Of a stretch of DNA of 64,000 nt, positions 18,061 to 26,734 are shown one piece after another; position 1 is the stretch's first letter, and each line of letters begins with the position of its first letter. A model generated the notes under the pieces. That model was not told where the DNA came from and did no database searches. It worked only from the letters and a program-made list of their open reading frames with translations. Origin of the DNA: Chelativorans petroleitrophicus. Its GTDB lineage: Bacteria; Pseudomonadota; Alphaproteobacteria; Rhizobiales; Rhizobiaceae. The translations under genes were made by a program, and so were the position numbers. The DNA lies in contig NZ_JAODNV010000007.1 of assembly GCF_025398195.1 (NCBI RefSeq), positions 186,001 through 250,000 of the forward strand. The letters are read 5' to 3'.

Positions 18061-20994
18061 TCAGTGGGCCTCGTCCCAATTATCCGCCGCGCGCGCATCC
18101 ACCTTCAGCGGCACCGAAAGAGCGCGGGCGGGCCAGGCGGCGCCCTCCATCACGGTGCGGATAACGGGGATCGCCCTTTCCACGGCCTCATCCGGCGCCT
18201 CGAAGACCAGCTCGTCATGCACCTGCAACAGCATTTGGACATTGCCGAGGCCCGCATCCTGAAGCGCGGCATCCATGCGGATCATCGCGCGACGGATGAT
18301 GTCCGCCGCCGAGCCTTGAATGGGCGCGTTGATGGCCGCCCGTTCGTTGAAGGCGCGCACGGAAGGGTTCGACGACCGGATTTCCGGATAATAGGCGCGC
18401 CTGCCGAAAACCGTCTCCACATAGCCATGCTCGCGGCAGAACGCCTTGGTGTGTTCCATATAGTCACGGATGCCGGGGAAGCGCTCGAAGTAGCGCTTGA
18501 TGTAGGCGCTTGCTTCCTCGCGTGGGATGCCGAGCTGATTGGCAAGGCCGAAGGCCGAAATGCCATAGATGATGCCGAAATTGATGGCCTTGGCGCGGCG
18601 GCGCACCTCCGCTGGCATGCCCTCGATCGGTACGCCGAACATCTCGGATGCCGTCATGGCATGAATGTCCAGGCCGTCAGCGAAGGCCTGCTTCAGCTGC
18701 GGGATGTCCGCCACATGGGCCAGAACCCGAAGCTCGATCTGGCTGTAGTCCGCCGAAATGAGCTTCCGCCCGGGCGCTGCCACAAAGGCCGTGCGTATCT
18801 TCCGGCCTTCGGCGGTGCGGATTGGGATGTTCTGGAGGTTCGGCTCCGAGGAGGAAAGGCGCCCGGTCGTAGTGGAGGCCAGCGCATAGGAGGTGTGCAC
18901 CCGGCCCGTATCGGGATTGATGTAGCCCGGCAGCGCATCGGTGTAGGTGGACTTGAGCTTGGTGACCTGCCGCCAATCCACGATTCTGCGTGGCAGCTCG
19001 TGCCCCTCGGCCGCCAGTTCCTCCAGCACTTGGGCTGAGGTGGACCATTGGCCGGATTTGGTCTTGGCGCCGCCCGGCAGGCCCATTTTCCCGAAGAGGA
19101 TTTCTCCAAGCTGCTTCGGCGAGCCGATGGTGAAACGCTCTCCGGCAAGCCGGTAGATCTCCTCCTCCATGGCCGCGGCGGTCTGCGCGAACTCGCCCGA
19201 CATGCGAGAGAGGATCTGTCGGTCCACCGTGATGCCGCGATGCTCCATGCGGCTGATGACGGAGATCATCGGCCGCTCCAGCCGCTCGTAGACCGAGACC
19301 AGCCCTCTTGCGGCAAGCTGCGGCTTTAGTACCTTCCACAGGCGGAAGATGATGTCGGCATTCTCCGCCGCATAGATGGTGGCGCGCTCCAGCTCGATCA
19401 TGTCGAACGTCGTCTTCGCACGACCTTTGGCCGCCTCCGTGTAGGAAAGCGGCGTGGTGCCGAGCCAGCGCTGTGAAAGCGCATCGAGCCCATGCGCCTG
19501 GCTCCCGGCCTCCAGCACATAGGAGATCAGCATCGTATCGTCGTAAGGGGCGATCTCGATGCCGTGCCGGTAAAGAAGCAGCCAGGCATATTTGAGGTTC
19601 TGGCCGATCTTGAGTACGGCCGAGTCGTGCAGAAGCGGCTGCAGAACGCCAAGAACGTCGGCAATGGCAAGCTGGCCGTCCACCAGACCGCCGCCCAGCA
19701 GGTCTGCTGATCCATCCTTGTGCGCGAGGGGCACATAGGCTGCCCTGCCCGGCGCCGTGGCGAGCGCGATGCCGCACAGCTCTGCCTGCATCGGGTCCGA
19801 CGAAGTGGTTTCCGCGGTAAGCGCAAGCAGCCCCGTTTCGCGAGCCTCGGCCACCCACTGGTTCAGCGCTTCGAGGTCGCGGATGCAGACATAGCGCGAG
19901 CGGTCGAACTGTTTCCCTACGGCAGCCTCCGCGAGCTTGCGCGCGAGCTTCTCGGGCGTCTCGGTCTCCTCAGCACGCTCCGGCGCCACTTCGCCTTCGG
20001 CTCCGAGCTCGCCGGTTCCGGTAGCCGGAATGGTGAGGTCCGGTCCGTGCGCCTCCGCCCCCTTCTGCACCTCCACATAGGCAGGTTCGATCGCTGCCGC
20101 GTCCGTGCCCGTGGCCTCGGCCACACGGCGCGTGAGCGAGGAAAACTCCATCGCTTTCAGGAAGGCGATCAGCTTTGGTCCGTTGGGAGGATTGAGCGCC
20201 AGCGCGTCGAGCGGAAGCTCCACCGGCACGTCATCCTTGAGCCGCACCAGTTCGCGCGAGATGCGCGCCTTCTCCGCATATTCGATCAGGTTCTCGCGGC
20301 GCTTGTTCTGCCTGATCTCATGCGCGCGGGAAAGCAGCGTGTCGAGATCGCCATACTCTTCCAGCAGCTGTGCCGCCGTCTTGGGACCGATGCCCGGCAC
20401 GCCTGGAATATTGTCGATTGAATCGCCGGTCAGCGCCTGGAGATCGATCATCTTTTCCGGCGGCACGCCCCACTTCTCGATCACTTCCGCAATTCCGATC
20501 TGCCTGTCCTTCATCGGGTCATACATGGAGACCGTAGGGCGGACGAGCTGCATCAGGTCCTTGTCGGACGAGACGATGGTGGCATCGCCTCCGGCCTCGG
20601 TGGCAAGCCTGGCATAGGTGGCAATCAGATCATCGGCCTCATAGCCCTCCATCTCGATGCAGGGCAGGTCAAAAGCGCGCGTTGCTTCCCGGATGAGCCC
20701 GAACTGCGGGATGAGATCCTCCGGCGGCTCGGTACGATTGGCCTTGTATTCGGGGAATATCTCGTTGCGGAAGGTCTTCGAGGAATAATCGAAGATGACG
20801 GCAAAATGGGTGGGCGTGACGCCAACGGCCGTGTCGCGCGCATCCTTGAGTAGCTTCCACACCATGTTGCAGAAGCCGAGCACTGCGCTGACAGGCAACC
20901 CGTCCGACTTGCGGTTGAGCGGGGGCAGAGCGTGATAGGCCCGGAAAATGTAGCCTGAACCGTCTACGAGGAAGAGATGATCGCCATTTTTCAT
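18061..20994 (-). CDS. polA: DNA polymerase I, with a degenerate 3'-5' exonuclease site
   Basis: 977 residues from ATG 20994 (MKNGDHLFLVDGSG; the longer frame to 21045 adds a non-family tail). The 5' nuclease domain is intact: DGSGYIFRAYHA, GYEADDLIA, SSDKDLMQLV and LTGDSIDNIPG. The polymerase domain is intact: motif A DYSQIELRVLAH, motif B RRRAKAINFGIIYG and motif C QVHDELVFE. The middle exonuclease domain lacks key acids of E. coli Pol I. The D355-x-E357 motif reads T393-A-E395, D424 in NLKYD is Ala470 (NLKYA), and D501 in YAAED is Asn545 (YAAEN). The enzyme should still remove primers and fill gaps, but probably cannot proofread. It stands alone on the minus strand. Confidence 0.95.
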   Translation of the reverse strand: MKNGDHLFLVDGSGYIFRAYHALPPLNRKSDGLPVSAVLGFCNMVWKLLKDARDTAVGVTPTHFAVIFDYSSKTFRNEIFPEYKANRTEPPEDLIPQFGLIREATRAFDLPCIEMEGYEADDLIATYARLATEAGGDATIVSSDKDLMQLVRPTVSMYDPMKDRQIGIAEVIEKWGVPPEKMIDLQALTGDSIDNIPGVPGIGPKTAAQLLEEYGDLDTLLSRAHEIRQNKRRENLIEYAEKARISRELVRLKDDVPVELPLDALALNPPNGPKLIAFLKAMEFSSLTRRVAEATGTDAAAIEPAYVEVQKGAEAHGPDLTIPATGTGELGAEGEVAPERAEETETPEKLARKLAEAAVGKQFDRSRYVCIRDLEALNQWVAEARETGLLALTAETTSSDPMQAELCGIALATAPGRAAYVPLAHKDGSADLLGGGLVDGQLAIADVLGVLQPLLHDSAVLKIGQNLKYAWLLLYRHGIEIAPYDDTMLISYVLEAGSQAHGLDALSQRWLGTTPLSYTEAAKGRAKTTFDMIELERATIYAAENADIIFRLWKVLKPQLAARGLVSVYERLERPMISVISRMEHRGITVDRQILSRMSGEFAQTAAAMEEEIYRLAGERFTIGSPKQLGEILFGKMGLPGGAKTKSGQWSTSAQVLEELAAEGHELPRRIVDWRQVTKLKSTYTDALPGYINPDTGRVHTSYALASTTTGRLSSSEPNLQNIPIRTAEGRKIRTAFVAAPGRKLISADYSQIELRVLAHVADIPQLKQAFADGLDIHAMTASEMFGVPIEGMPAEVRRRAKAINFGIIYGISAFGLANQLGIPREEASAYIKRYFERFPGIRDYMEHTKAFCREHGYVETVFGRRAYYPEIRSSNPSVRAFNERAAINAPIQGSAADIIRRAMIRMDAALQDAGLGNVQMLLQVHDELVFEAPDEAVERAIPVIRTVMEGAAWPARALSVPLKVDARAADNWDEAH

Positions 20995-21260
20995 GCGTGA
21001 ACGGGTAGCGCGCCCTCTCCGGCATGTCCATACAAAGCGCGGCACGGGCGGCAGTCTGCCGTCAGTTCATGACGCTCTCGGCAGGTAACGGAAATATTAC
21101 GAATGTGTAACCTCACAGCCCTTGAATAGCCACTTTACCGCACGACATATCCGTTACCGGCAATATTCCGCCGAGTCCGGTAAGGCTCGTCCCCCGCCTG
21201 TACCGGACAGCTGGCGGCAGCCTCACCCCCCTCTCCGGGCTGCCGCTCATTTCATGCAAG

Positions 21261-21301
21261 GCCGCCGTGGCTCCCCTCCGCCACGGCGGCACTTCTTTTT
21301 T
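21261..21301 (+). terminator. strong hairpin with T-run between gnd and polA
   Basis: A perfect 11-bp stem, GCCGCCGTGGC (21261-21271) with GCCACGGCGGC (21280-21290), around an 8-base loop, is followed on the plus strand by acttcttttttt. The T-run points to plus-strand transcripts, yet no plus gene lies upstream. For the minus-strand gnd transcript, which ends 36 bases earlier, the same hairpin has no U-tract. It may block antisense transcription or stabilise the 3' end of gnd. Confidence 0.6.
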
Positions 21302-21306
21302 TGGGC

Positions 21307-22725
21307 TCACCCCTTCGCCCAATTGCCGTGAAATCCCGTTCCTTCGCGGTCGATGCGCTCGAAGCCGTGCGCGCCGAAGAAATCACGCTGCGCCTGGATG
21401 AGGTTGGCCGTGCCCCGCGCACGGCGGAAGGTATCGAAATGGGCGAGCGCGGCGGAAAGGGAGGGTACCGGAAGGCCCGCCTCCGCGCTGCGCGCCACCA
21501 CGCGGCGCAAATGCGGATGAGACGTTTCGATCAGCGATGCAAAGGCAGGCGTCGTCAAGAGGTTCTCCGCCTCCGGGTCCTTCTCGAAGGCAGCCGCGAT
21601 CTCTCCCAGGAACTGCGAGCGGATGATGCAGCCCGCCCGCCAGATGCGCGCTACCGTGGCAAGCGGAAGATTCCAGCCAAACTCGCGCGAGGCGGCGGCC
21701 ATGACCGCGAACCCCTGTGCATAGGCGACGATCTTGCCGGCGAACAGCGCCGCCTCGAGGATGGAGAGCGCCTGTTCGGTCACCGGTCCGGCAGACGGCG
21801 CCGGTACGCCGAAGCGTCTTTCGGCCGCTTCACGTTCCGCCTTCATGGCCGAGAGGCTGCGCGCCGCAACGGCGGCCTCGATTGCCGTTGCCGGAACTCC
21901 CAAGGACTGGGCCTCGATGGCCGACCAGCGCCCGGTGCCCTTCTGCCCGGCACGGTCGAGAATGACATCCACCATGGGCTTGCCCGTGTCGCCGTCCGTC
22001 GCGGCGAGCACGGCAGCTGTGATCTCGATGAGGTAGGAGTTGAGCCGGCCTTCGTTCCACTTTGTGAAGATCGGCGCGATCTCGTGCGCTTGCAGCCCAT
22101 GCCCGTCGCGCAGGATGCCGTAGATCTCGGCAATCATCTGCATGTCGGCATATTCGATGCCGTTGTGGATGGTTTTCACTAGGTGCCCCGCGCCGTCCGG
22201 GCCCAGCCAGGCCTGGCAGGCCTCGCCTTCATACCGGGCCGCAATGGCATCGAGAATGGGCGCGATGCGCCGGTAGGACTCCTCCGGGCCGCCGACCATG
22301 ATGGACGGCCCGTGGCGGGCACCCTCCTCGCCACCCGAAACCCCCATGCCGATAAAGCGTGGACCTGAATCAGCGAGCTCCGCCATGCGCCGGCGCGTGT
22401 CACGGAAGTTCGCATTACCGGCATCGATGATGATGTCGTCCCGGTCGAGCAGCGGAAGGAGGGTGGCAATCTGCTCGTCCACCGCGGCGCCGGCAGGCAC
22501 CATCAGGATTATGGGGCGGGGCCGCTCAATCGCGGCCGTAAGGCCTTCGAGCGTTTCGCACGGAACAATGCGCTCCGAAAGCGGGCCGGCCTCCTGCACG
22601 AAGGCGCGCGTGCGCTCGGTCGTGCGGTTGAAAACAGCCACGCGGAAGCCCTTCTCCGCGATGTTGAGCGCCAGATTGGCGCCCATAACGCCAAGGCCGA
22701 TCAACCCGATATCAGCTTTTATCAT
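21307..22725 (-). CDS. gnd: 6-phosphogluconate dehydrogenase, decarboxylating
   Basis: 472 residues, the long NADP+ type. IGLIGLGVMGANLALNIA is the dinucleotide-binding turn with NRT after strand two, which favours NADP+. GVSGGEEGARHGPSIM and KTIHNGIEY hold the catalytic Ser/Lys/His/Asn set, and the C-terminus is the all-helical dimerisation domain. It oxidises 6-phosphogluconate to ribulose 5-phosphate, CO2 and NADPH. It lies 42 bases downstream of the fur-like gene on the same strand and may share its transcript. Confidence 0.96.
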   Translation of the reverse strand: MIKADIGLIGLGVMGANLALNIAEKGFRVAVFNRTTERTRAFVQEAGPLSERIVPCETLEGLTAAIERPRPIILMVPAGAAVDEQIATLLPLLDRDDIIIDAGNANFRDTRRRMAELADSGPRFIGMGVSGGEEGARHGPSIMVGGPEESYRRIAPILDAIAARYEGEACQAWLGPDGAGHLVKTIHNGIEYADMQMIAEIYGILRDGHGLQAHEIAPIFTKWNEGRLNSYLIEITAAVLAATDGDTGKPMVDVILDRAGQKGTGRWSAIEAQSLGVPATAIEAAVAARSLSAMKAEREAAERRFGVPAPSAGPVTEQALSILEAALFAGKIVAYAQGFAVMAAASREFGWNLPLATVARIWRAGCIIRSQFLGEIAAAFEKDPEAENLLTTPAFASLIETSHPHLRRVVARSAEAGLPVPSLSAALAHFDTFRRARGTANLIQAQRDFFGAHGFERIDREGTGFHGNWAKG

Positions 22726-22767
22726 GAGACCTTACCTTGCTCGCGCCTTCGCGCTCTCTCGAATGTT

Positions 22768-23205
22768 CTACTGGCGCTTGCCTCGCCGTTTTCTGCCGTA
22801 GAGCTCCAGCCGGTGGTGGACGATATCGTAGCCTAGAGAACGCGCGATCTCGTCCTGCAGGGCTTCGATCCTGGTCGAATGGAATTCGATCACATCGCCT
22901 GTGTCGATGTCGATCAGATGGTCATGGTGGCCGCCGCTTGCCTGCTCGAAACGCGCCCTGCCGCCCTCGAATTCATGACGGTGGATGGCGCCGATCTCCT
23001 CCAGAAGCTTCATGGTGCGGTAAACCGTGGAAAGCGAGATGCTTTCGTCCACCTCGGAAGCGCGATTGAAGATTTCCATCGCGTCGGGATGGTCCTCCGT
23101 CTCCGACAAGATGCGCAGGATGACCTGCCGGGGGCGGGTGATTCGCACGCCGGCCCGCCTCAATTCCTGTTCGTAGTCGTGCTTTCTGCGAACGTTCTCG
23201 GCCAT
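22768..23205 (-). CDS. Fur-family metal-dependent transcriptional regulator
   Basis: 145 residues, the Fur length. A winged-helix domain ([18 protein letters not shown] ... [16 protein letters not shown]) is followed by a dimerisation domain with the metal site HHDH (93-96) and the H33/E-type ligands. No CxxC zinc motif is present, as in many alphaproteobacterial Fur/Mur proteins. The C-terminal [11 protein letters not shown] matches the Fur/Mur rather than the Irr or Zur group by eye. In Rhizobiales this group often senses manganese (Mur). Whether it controls gnd or more distant genes cannot be told from this window. Confidence 0.85.
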   Translation of the reverse strand: MAENVRRKHDYEQELRRAGVRITRPRQVILRILSETEDHPDAMEIFNRASEVDESISLSTVYRTMKLLEEIGAIHRHEFEGGRARFEQASGGHHDHLIDIDTGDVIEFHSTRIEALQDEIARSLGYDIVHHRLELYGRKRRGKRQ

Positions 23206-23275
23206 GGTCGGACTATGCTTCAGAACCGCTCACCTTGCAAAGCCTGCGCCCCCTTGGTGCCCCGCAGCCGCATCC

Positions 23276-23959
23276 TCAAACGCCCAGGAAACGCTCCTGC
23301 GTCTGCGGGTCGAGCGCGGCAGGTTTGCCCTGCCACATCGTTTGCCCTTTCTCAAGGACAACGCAACGGTCGGCAACCGGAAGAAGCTCCCCCAGCGTCT
23401 TGTCGACGATGAGGATCGACTGGCCCTCTTCCTTGAGCGCACGCACGGCGGCCCAGATGTCCTGCCGCACGACGGGCGCGAGGCCCTCCGTGGCCTCGTC
23501 CAATATGAGAAGACGCGGGTTGGTCATCAGCGCGCGGCCGATGGCGAGCATCTGCTGCTCTCCGCCCGAGAGCGTGCGGGCCAGTTGCGATCGCCGCTCG
23601 GCAAGGCAGGGAAAGAGAGTGTGAACCGCCGCGAGCGTCCAGCGTCCTGCCCGCGCGGTGGCCAGCAGATTTTCTTCCACCGTCAGATTGGCGAAGCAGC
23701 GGCGGCCTTCCGGCACCAGCCCGACGCCGAGCCGCGCGACGCGATAGGGCGGCAGCCTTCTCACGTCCTGTCCGGCGAAGCGGATCGTCCCGCCCTGTGC
23801 CGGCAGCAGATTGCAGATGGTGCGGATGGTCGTGGTCTTTCCCATGCCGTTGCGGCCCATCAACGCCACGACCTCGCCCTTGGCCATCTGGAACGTAACA
23901 TCGAACAGCGCCTGCGAGCGGCCGTAAAATGCTTGCACGCGGTCAAGCTCGAGCAGCAT
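23276..23959 (-). CDS. livF: branched-chain amino-acid type ABC transporter, ATPase LivF
   Basis: 227 residues. Walker A GRNGMGKTT (about 36-44), signature LSGGEQQMLAIGRAL and Walker B LLILDEATEGL are complete, and the short length without extra domains is that of LivF. It is the second ATPase of the HAAT/Liv importer. Its ATG overlaps the stop of livG, so subunit amounts are probably matched by coupling. It is the last gene of the livK-H-M-G-F unit; 70 bases follow to the fur-like gene. Confidence 0.92.
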   Translation of the reverse strand: MLLELDRVQAFYGRSQALFDVTFQMAKGEVVALMGRNGMGKTTTIRTICNLLPAQGGTIRFAGQDVRRLPPYRVARLGVGLVPEGRRCFANLTVEENLLATARAGRWTLAAVHTLFPCLAERRSQLARTLSGGEQQMLAIGRALMTNPRLLILDEATEGLAPVVRQDIWAAVRALKEEGQSILIVDKTLGELLPVADRCVVLEKGQTMWQGKPAALDPQTQERFLGV

Positions 23960-24708
23960 TATGCCCCCTCGCCAAGATAGGCTTCTCGCACGGCCGGATG
24001 ACGGCGGATTTCGGCCGCCGGGCCGCTTGCGATGACGCGGCCATAAACAAGCACCGAAACGCGATCCGCGAGAGCGAAAACCGCGTCCATATCATGCTCC
24101 ACGAGCAGAATCGGCGCCTGGTGCCGCAGTTCATCCAGGAACGCCGTCAGCTCCCGCGAGCCGTCCGGCCCCATGCCGGCCATGGGCTCATCAAGCAGGA
24201 AGACCCTGGCCTCGAGCGCAAGCGCGATGGCGATTTCAAGGCGGCGACGCTCGCCGTGGGAAAGCTCGGCGGCGGGTACATCCGCCCGGTCCTGAAGCCC
24301 GACGCGCTGAAGCGCCGCCATGGCGGGCTCGGTTAGGCTGGGATCGCTCATCACCGGGCGGAAGAACCGGAAGCTCGTGCCCTGTCTTGCCTGCACCGCC
24401 AGCATCACATTGCGGAGCGCGGAAAATTCCTGCGCGAGCGATGAGACCTGAAAGGTGCGCCCCAGCCCCATGCGTGCCCGCTCCGCAACGCTCAAGGAGC
24501 GCACATCCTTTCCGAGAAAGCGTATCTCCCCCTCGTCAGGCGTGAGCGTGCCGGCAATCTGATGGATCAGGGTCGTCTTGCCTGCTCCGTTCGGCCCGAT
24601 CAGCGCATGAATCTCGCCCGGCATCAGGTCGAAATTGACGCCAACGGCCGCCTTCAGCGCACCGAAGCTCTTGCTGAGATTACGGATTTCCAGCACCGGC
24701 TCAGCCAT
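23959..24708 (-). CDS. livG: branched-chain amino-acid type ABC transporter, ATPase LivG
   Basis: 249 residues from ATG 24708, which has GGGAGAG before it; a TTG at 24726 is a weaker option. Walker A GPNGAGKTT, signature LSHGERRRLEIA, Walker B VFLLDEPMAGM and the H-loop EHDMDAVF are all present. LivG-type ATPases carry the extra C-terminal piece GRVIASG...VREAYLGEG, seen here. It pairs with LivF to drive amino-acid uptake. The gene start overlaps the end of livM by a few codons. Confidence 0.92.
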   Translation of the reverse strand: MAEPVLEIRNLSKSFGALKAAVGVNFDLMPGEIHALIGPNGAGKTTLIHQIAGTLTPDEGEIRFLGKDVRSLSVAERARMGLGRTFQVSSLAQEFSALRNVMLAVQARQGTSFRFFRPVMSDPSLTEPAMAALQRVGLQDRADVPAAELSHGERRRLEIAIALALEARVFLLDEPMAGMGPDGSRELTAFLDELRHQAPILLVEHDMDAVFALADRVSVLVYGRVIASGPAAEIRRHPAVREAYLGEGA

Positions 24709-25681
24709 GCTTCGCTCTCCCGGCAAGCATGCCGATGACGCCGCCGCGCGCGAAAAGCACGACAGCCAGCAGGATCAGCCCGAGGAAAAGCTGCCAGTGC
24801 TCCGTAATACCTCCCAAGGCATACTCGAAGAGGACATAGAGTGTCGCGCCCGCGAGCGGACCGGCCAAACGCCCGACCCCGCCCAGAATGATGAGGACGA
24901 TCAGCTCGCCCGACATCTGCCAGGAGAGCATGGAGGGGCTGACGAAGCGGTTGAGATCCGAAAAGAGCGCGCCGGCGAGCGCCGTCACCATTGCCGAGAT
25001 GACAAAAGCGGCAAGCCGGATGCGATTAGGCGCAATACCCACGGCGGCAAGGCGCTCCGGATTTTGCCGCGCCGCTTCAAGGGCCGCGCCGAAGCGCGAA
25101 TCGCGCAAGCGCGAGAACACGAGCAGCGCCACCGCAAGCAGGCTGAAGCAGATGAGGAAGAAGGGCATGGGCTTCAGCGTGTTGATGCCGGGAAAGGCGT
25201 TCCGCACATAGATCGACAACCCGTCTTCGCCTCCATAGGCCGGCCAGGAGATGGCGAAGTAAAAGATCATCTGCGCGAATGCGAGCGTGATCATGATGAA
25301 ATAGACGCCGGAGGTGCGCAGCGAGATGACCCCGATGGGCAGCGCAAGCAGGCCCGCCGCGGCCATCGCCACGATCCAGATTACCGGCATCTGGTTCGTG
25401 CCGGGAATGCCTAAGAAAAGCGGCATACCGTTAAAGGCGTGCGTGGCAAGAATGCCCGCCGCATAGCCGCCAATGCCGAAAAAGGCCGCATGACCAAAGG
25501 AGACGAGCCCGCCAAGTCCGAGCGCGATGTTGAGCCCCGTTGCAGCTAGCGCAAGAATGGTAACGCGCGTGGCGAGCGTGATGAAAAAGGGCTCACCCGC
25601 AAGCTGCGCCAAGACGGGAGCGGCAAGAAGCGCAAGGATCAGGCAGGCGTTGACGGTCTGCTCGCGTCTCATGCCGCTCAC
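24701..25681 (-). CDS. livM: branched-chain amino-acid type ABC transporter, permease LivM
   Basis: 326 residues, with GTG 25681 or ATG 25672 (MRREQTV) as start. About nine hydrophobic segments, and the permease coupling region GAALEAARQNPERLAAVGI matches the EAA-like loop of LivM. ALAATGLNIALGLGGLVSFGHAAFFGIGGY is not quoted in full, but its GLVSFGHAAF core is the typical LivM segment. It forms the inner-membrane channel with LivH and overlaps livH by four bases. Substrates of such systems range over leucine, other amino acids, urea and amides. Confidence 0.9.
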   Translation of the reverse strand: MSGMRREQTVNACLILALLAAPVLAQLAGEPFFITLATRVTILALAATGLNIALGLGGLVSFGHAAFFGIGGYAAGILATHAFNGMPLFLGIPGTNQMPVIWIVAMAAAGLLALPIGVISLRTSGVYFIMITLAFAQMIFYFAISWPAYGGEDGLSIYVRNAFPGINTLKPMPFFLICFSLLAVALLVFSRLRDSRFGAALEAARQNPERLAAVGIAPNRIRLAAFVISAMVTALAGALFSDLNRFVSPSMLSWQMSGELIVLIILGGVGRLAGPLAGATLYVLFEYALGGITEHWQLFLGLILLAVVLFARGGVIGMLAGRAKHG

Positions 25682-26598
25682 CGATTAGCCGGAAACAGGC
25701 CCTGCGGCCTGACGGCGAGCACCACCGCCATGACGAGATAGATGAGCATGGAGGCAATGGCCGCGCCGACGGTCGCAGCATCGGAGGTTCCCATGAACAG
25801 CTCGAAGCCGCGGGGCAGCAGGAATCGGCCGAGCGTATCGGTTACGCCGACCAGCAGCGCGCCCACGAGCGCACCCTTGATGGACCCGATCCCGCCGATG
25901 ACGATGACGACGAAGGCAAGAATGAGCACCGGCTCGCCCATGCCCACCTGCACCGACTGCAGCGCGCCGACCATGGCGCCCGCAAGACCGGCCAGGGCCG
26001 CGCCAAGAGCAAAGACGAGCGTGTAGAGCAGGCCGATATCCACGCCGAGGGCGGCGACCATCTCGCGGTCGGACTCGCCAGCGCGGATGCGCATGCCGAG
26101 CCGCGTCTTCGAAACCAGAAGCCAAAGCCCGACGGCGACCAGGATGCCGATGCCGATGATGGCAAGCCTGTAGGCCGAATAGGTTGCCCCGCCCGGCAGC
26201 CGCACCGCGCCGCCAAGGGCGGAGGGAATATCCAGATAGAGCGGAAAGGAGCCGAACAGCCAGCGCGCACCCTCGGAGAAAATCAGGATCAGCGCGAAGG
26301 TGGCAAGCACCTGATCGAGATGATCGCGGGCGTAGAGGCGGCGGATGACGAGAACTTCGATGATGGCGCCGGCCGCGGCCGCCGCCGCCAGGCTAGCGGC
26401 AAGCCCCAGCCAGAACGAGCCAGTGGCCGCCGCAACAATGGCGCAGGCGAACGCCCCCACCATGTAGAGCGAACCGTGCGCCAGGTTGATGAGGCCCATG
26501 ACGCCGAAAATGAGCGTCAGCCCGGCCGCCATCAGGAACAGCATGAAGCCGAGCTGAAGGCCGTTCAGGAGTTGCTCTATGAACAGGGCGGCGGACAA
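25678..26598 (-). CDS. livH: branched-chain amino-acid type ABC transporter, permease LivH
   Basis: 306 residues; the frame opens at a TTG (26598) and its second half-helix FIEQLLNGLQLGFMLF matches the usual LivH N-terminus, so the start is near there. There are about eight membrane segments, with GLINLAHGSLYMVGA and the loop MRIRAGESDREMVAALGV, both LivH hallmarks. It pairs with LivM. Between it and livK lies a 38-base perfect palindrome at 26666-26703, which may set the ratio of binding protein to membrane parts. Confidence 0.9.
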   Translation of the reverse strand: MSAALFIEQLLNGLQLGFMLFLMAAGLTLIFGVMGLINLAHGSLYMVGAFACAIVAAATGSFWLGLAASLAAAAAAGAIIEVLVIRRLYARDHLDQVLATFALILIFSEGARWLFGSFPLYLDIPSALGGAVRLPGGATYSAYRLAIIGIGILVAVGLWLLVSKTRLGMRIRAGESDREMVAALGVDIGLLYTLVFALGAALAGLAGAMVGALQSVQVGMGEPVLILAFVVIVIGGIGSIKGALVGALLVGVTDTLGRFLLPRGFELFMGTSDAATVGAAIASMLIYLVMAVVLAVRPQGLFPANR

Positions 26599-26665
26599 GG
26601 AGAGGCCTGTGGCGACTTGCGATGGTGGAAACGTGCAGGGTGGCGGCCGCGCCCTTTACCTTAAT

Positions 26666-26703
26666 CCCATACCTCTCCCTCCTGCAGGAGGGAGAGGTAT
26701 GGG
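26666..26703. repeat. 38-base perfect palindrome between livK and livH
   Basis: CCCATACCTCTCCCTCCTG runs into its exact complement around a central CTGCAG, giving 19 pairs of bases with no spacer. It lies 31 bases after the livK stop on the minus strand and is not followed by a real T-run. In transport operons such stems often protect the binding-protein mRNA or attenuate the distal genes. A simple terminator is less likely because livH-M-G-F have no other obvious promoter. Confidence 0.75.
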
Positions 26704-26734
26704 CGCGCCGCAGCCAGCGTGGTTCGCAAGCAGG

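Noticed and set aside
21046-21260. Small RNA between gnd and polA on plus
   Set aside because: A terminator is present but no promoter boxes or conserved structure could be read, so it is listed only as a hairpin and a finding.
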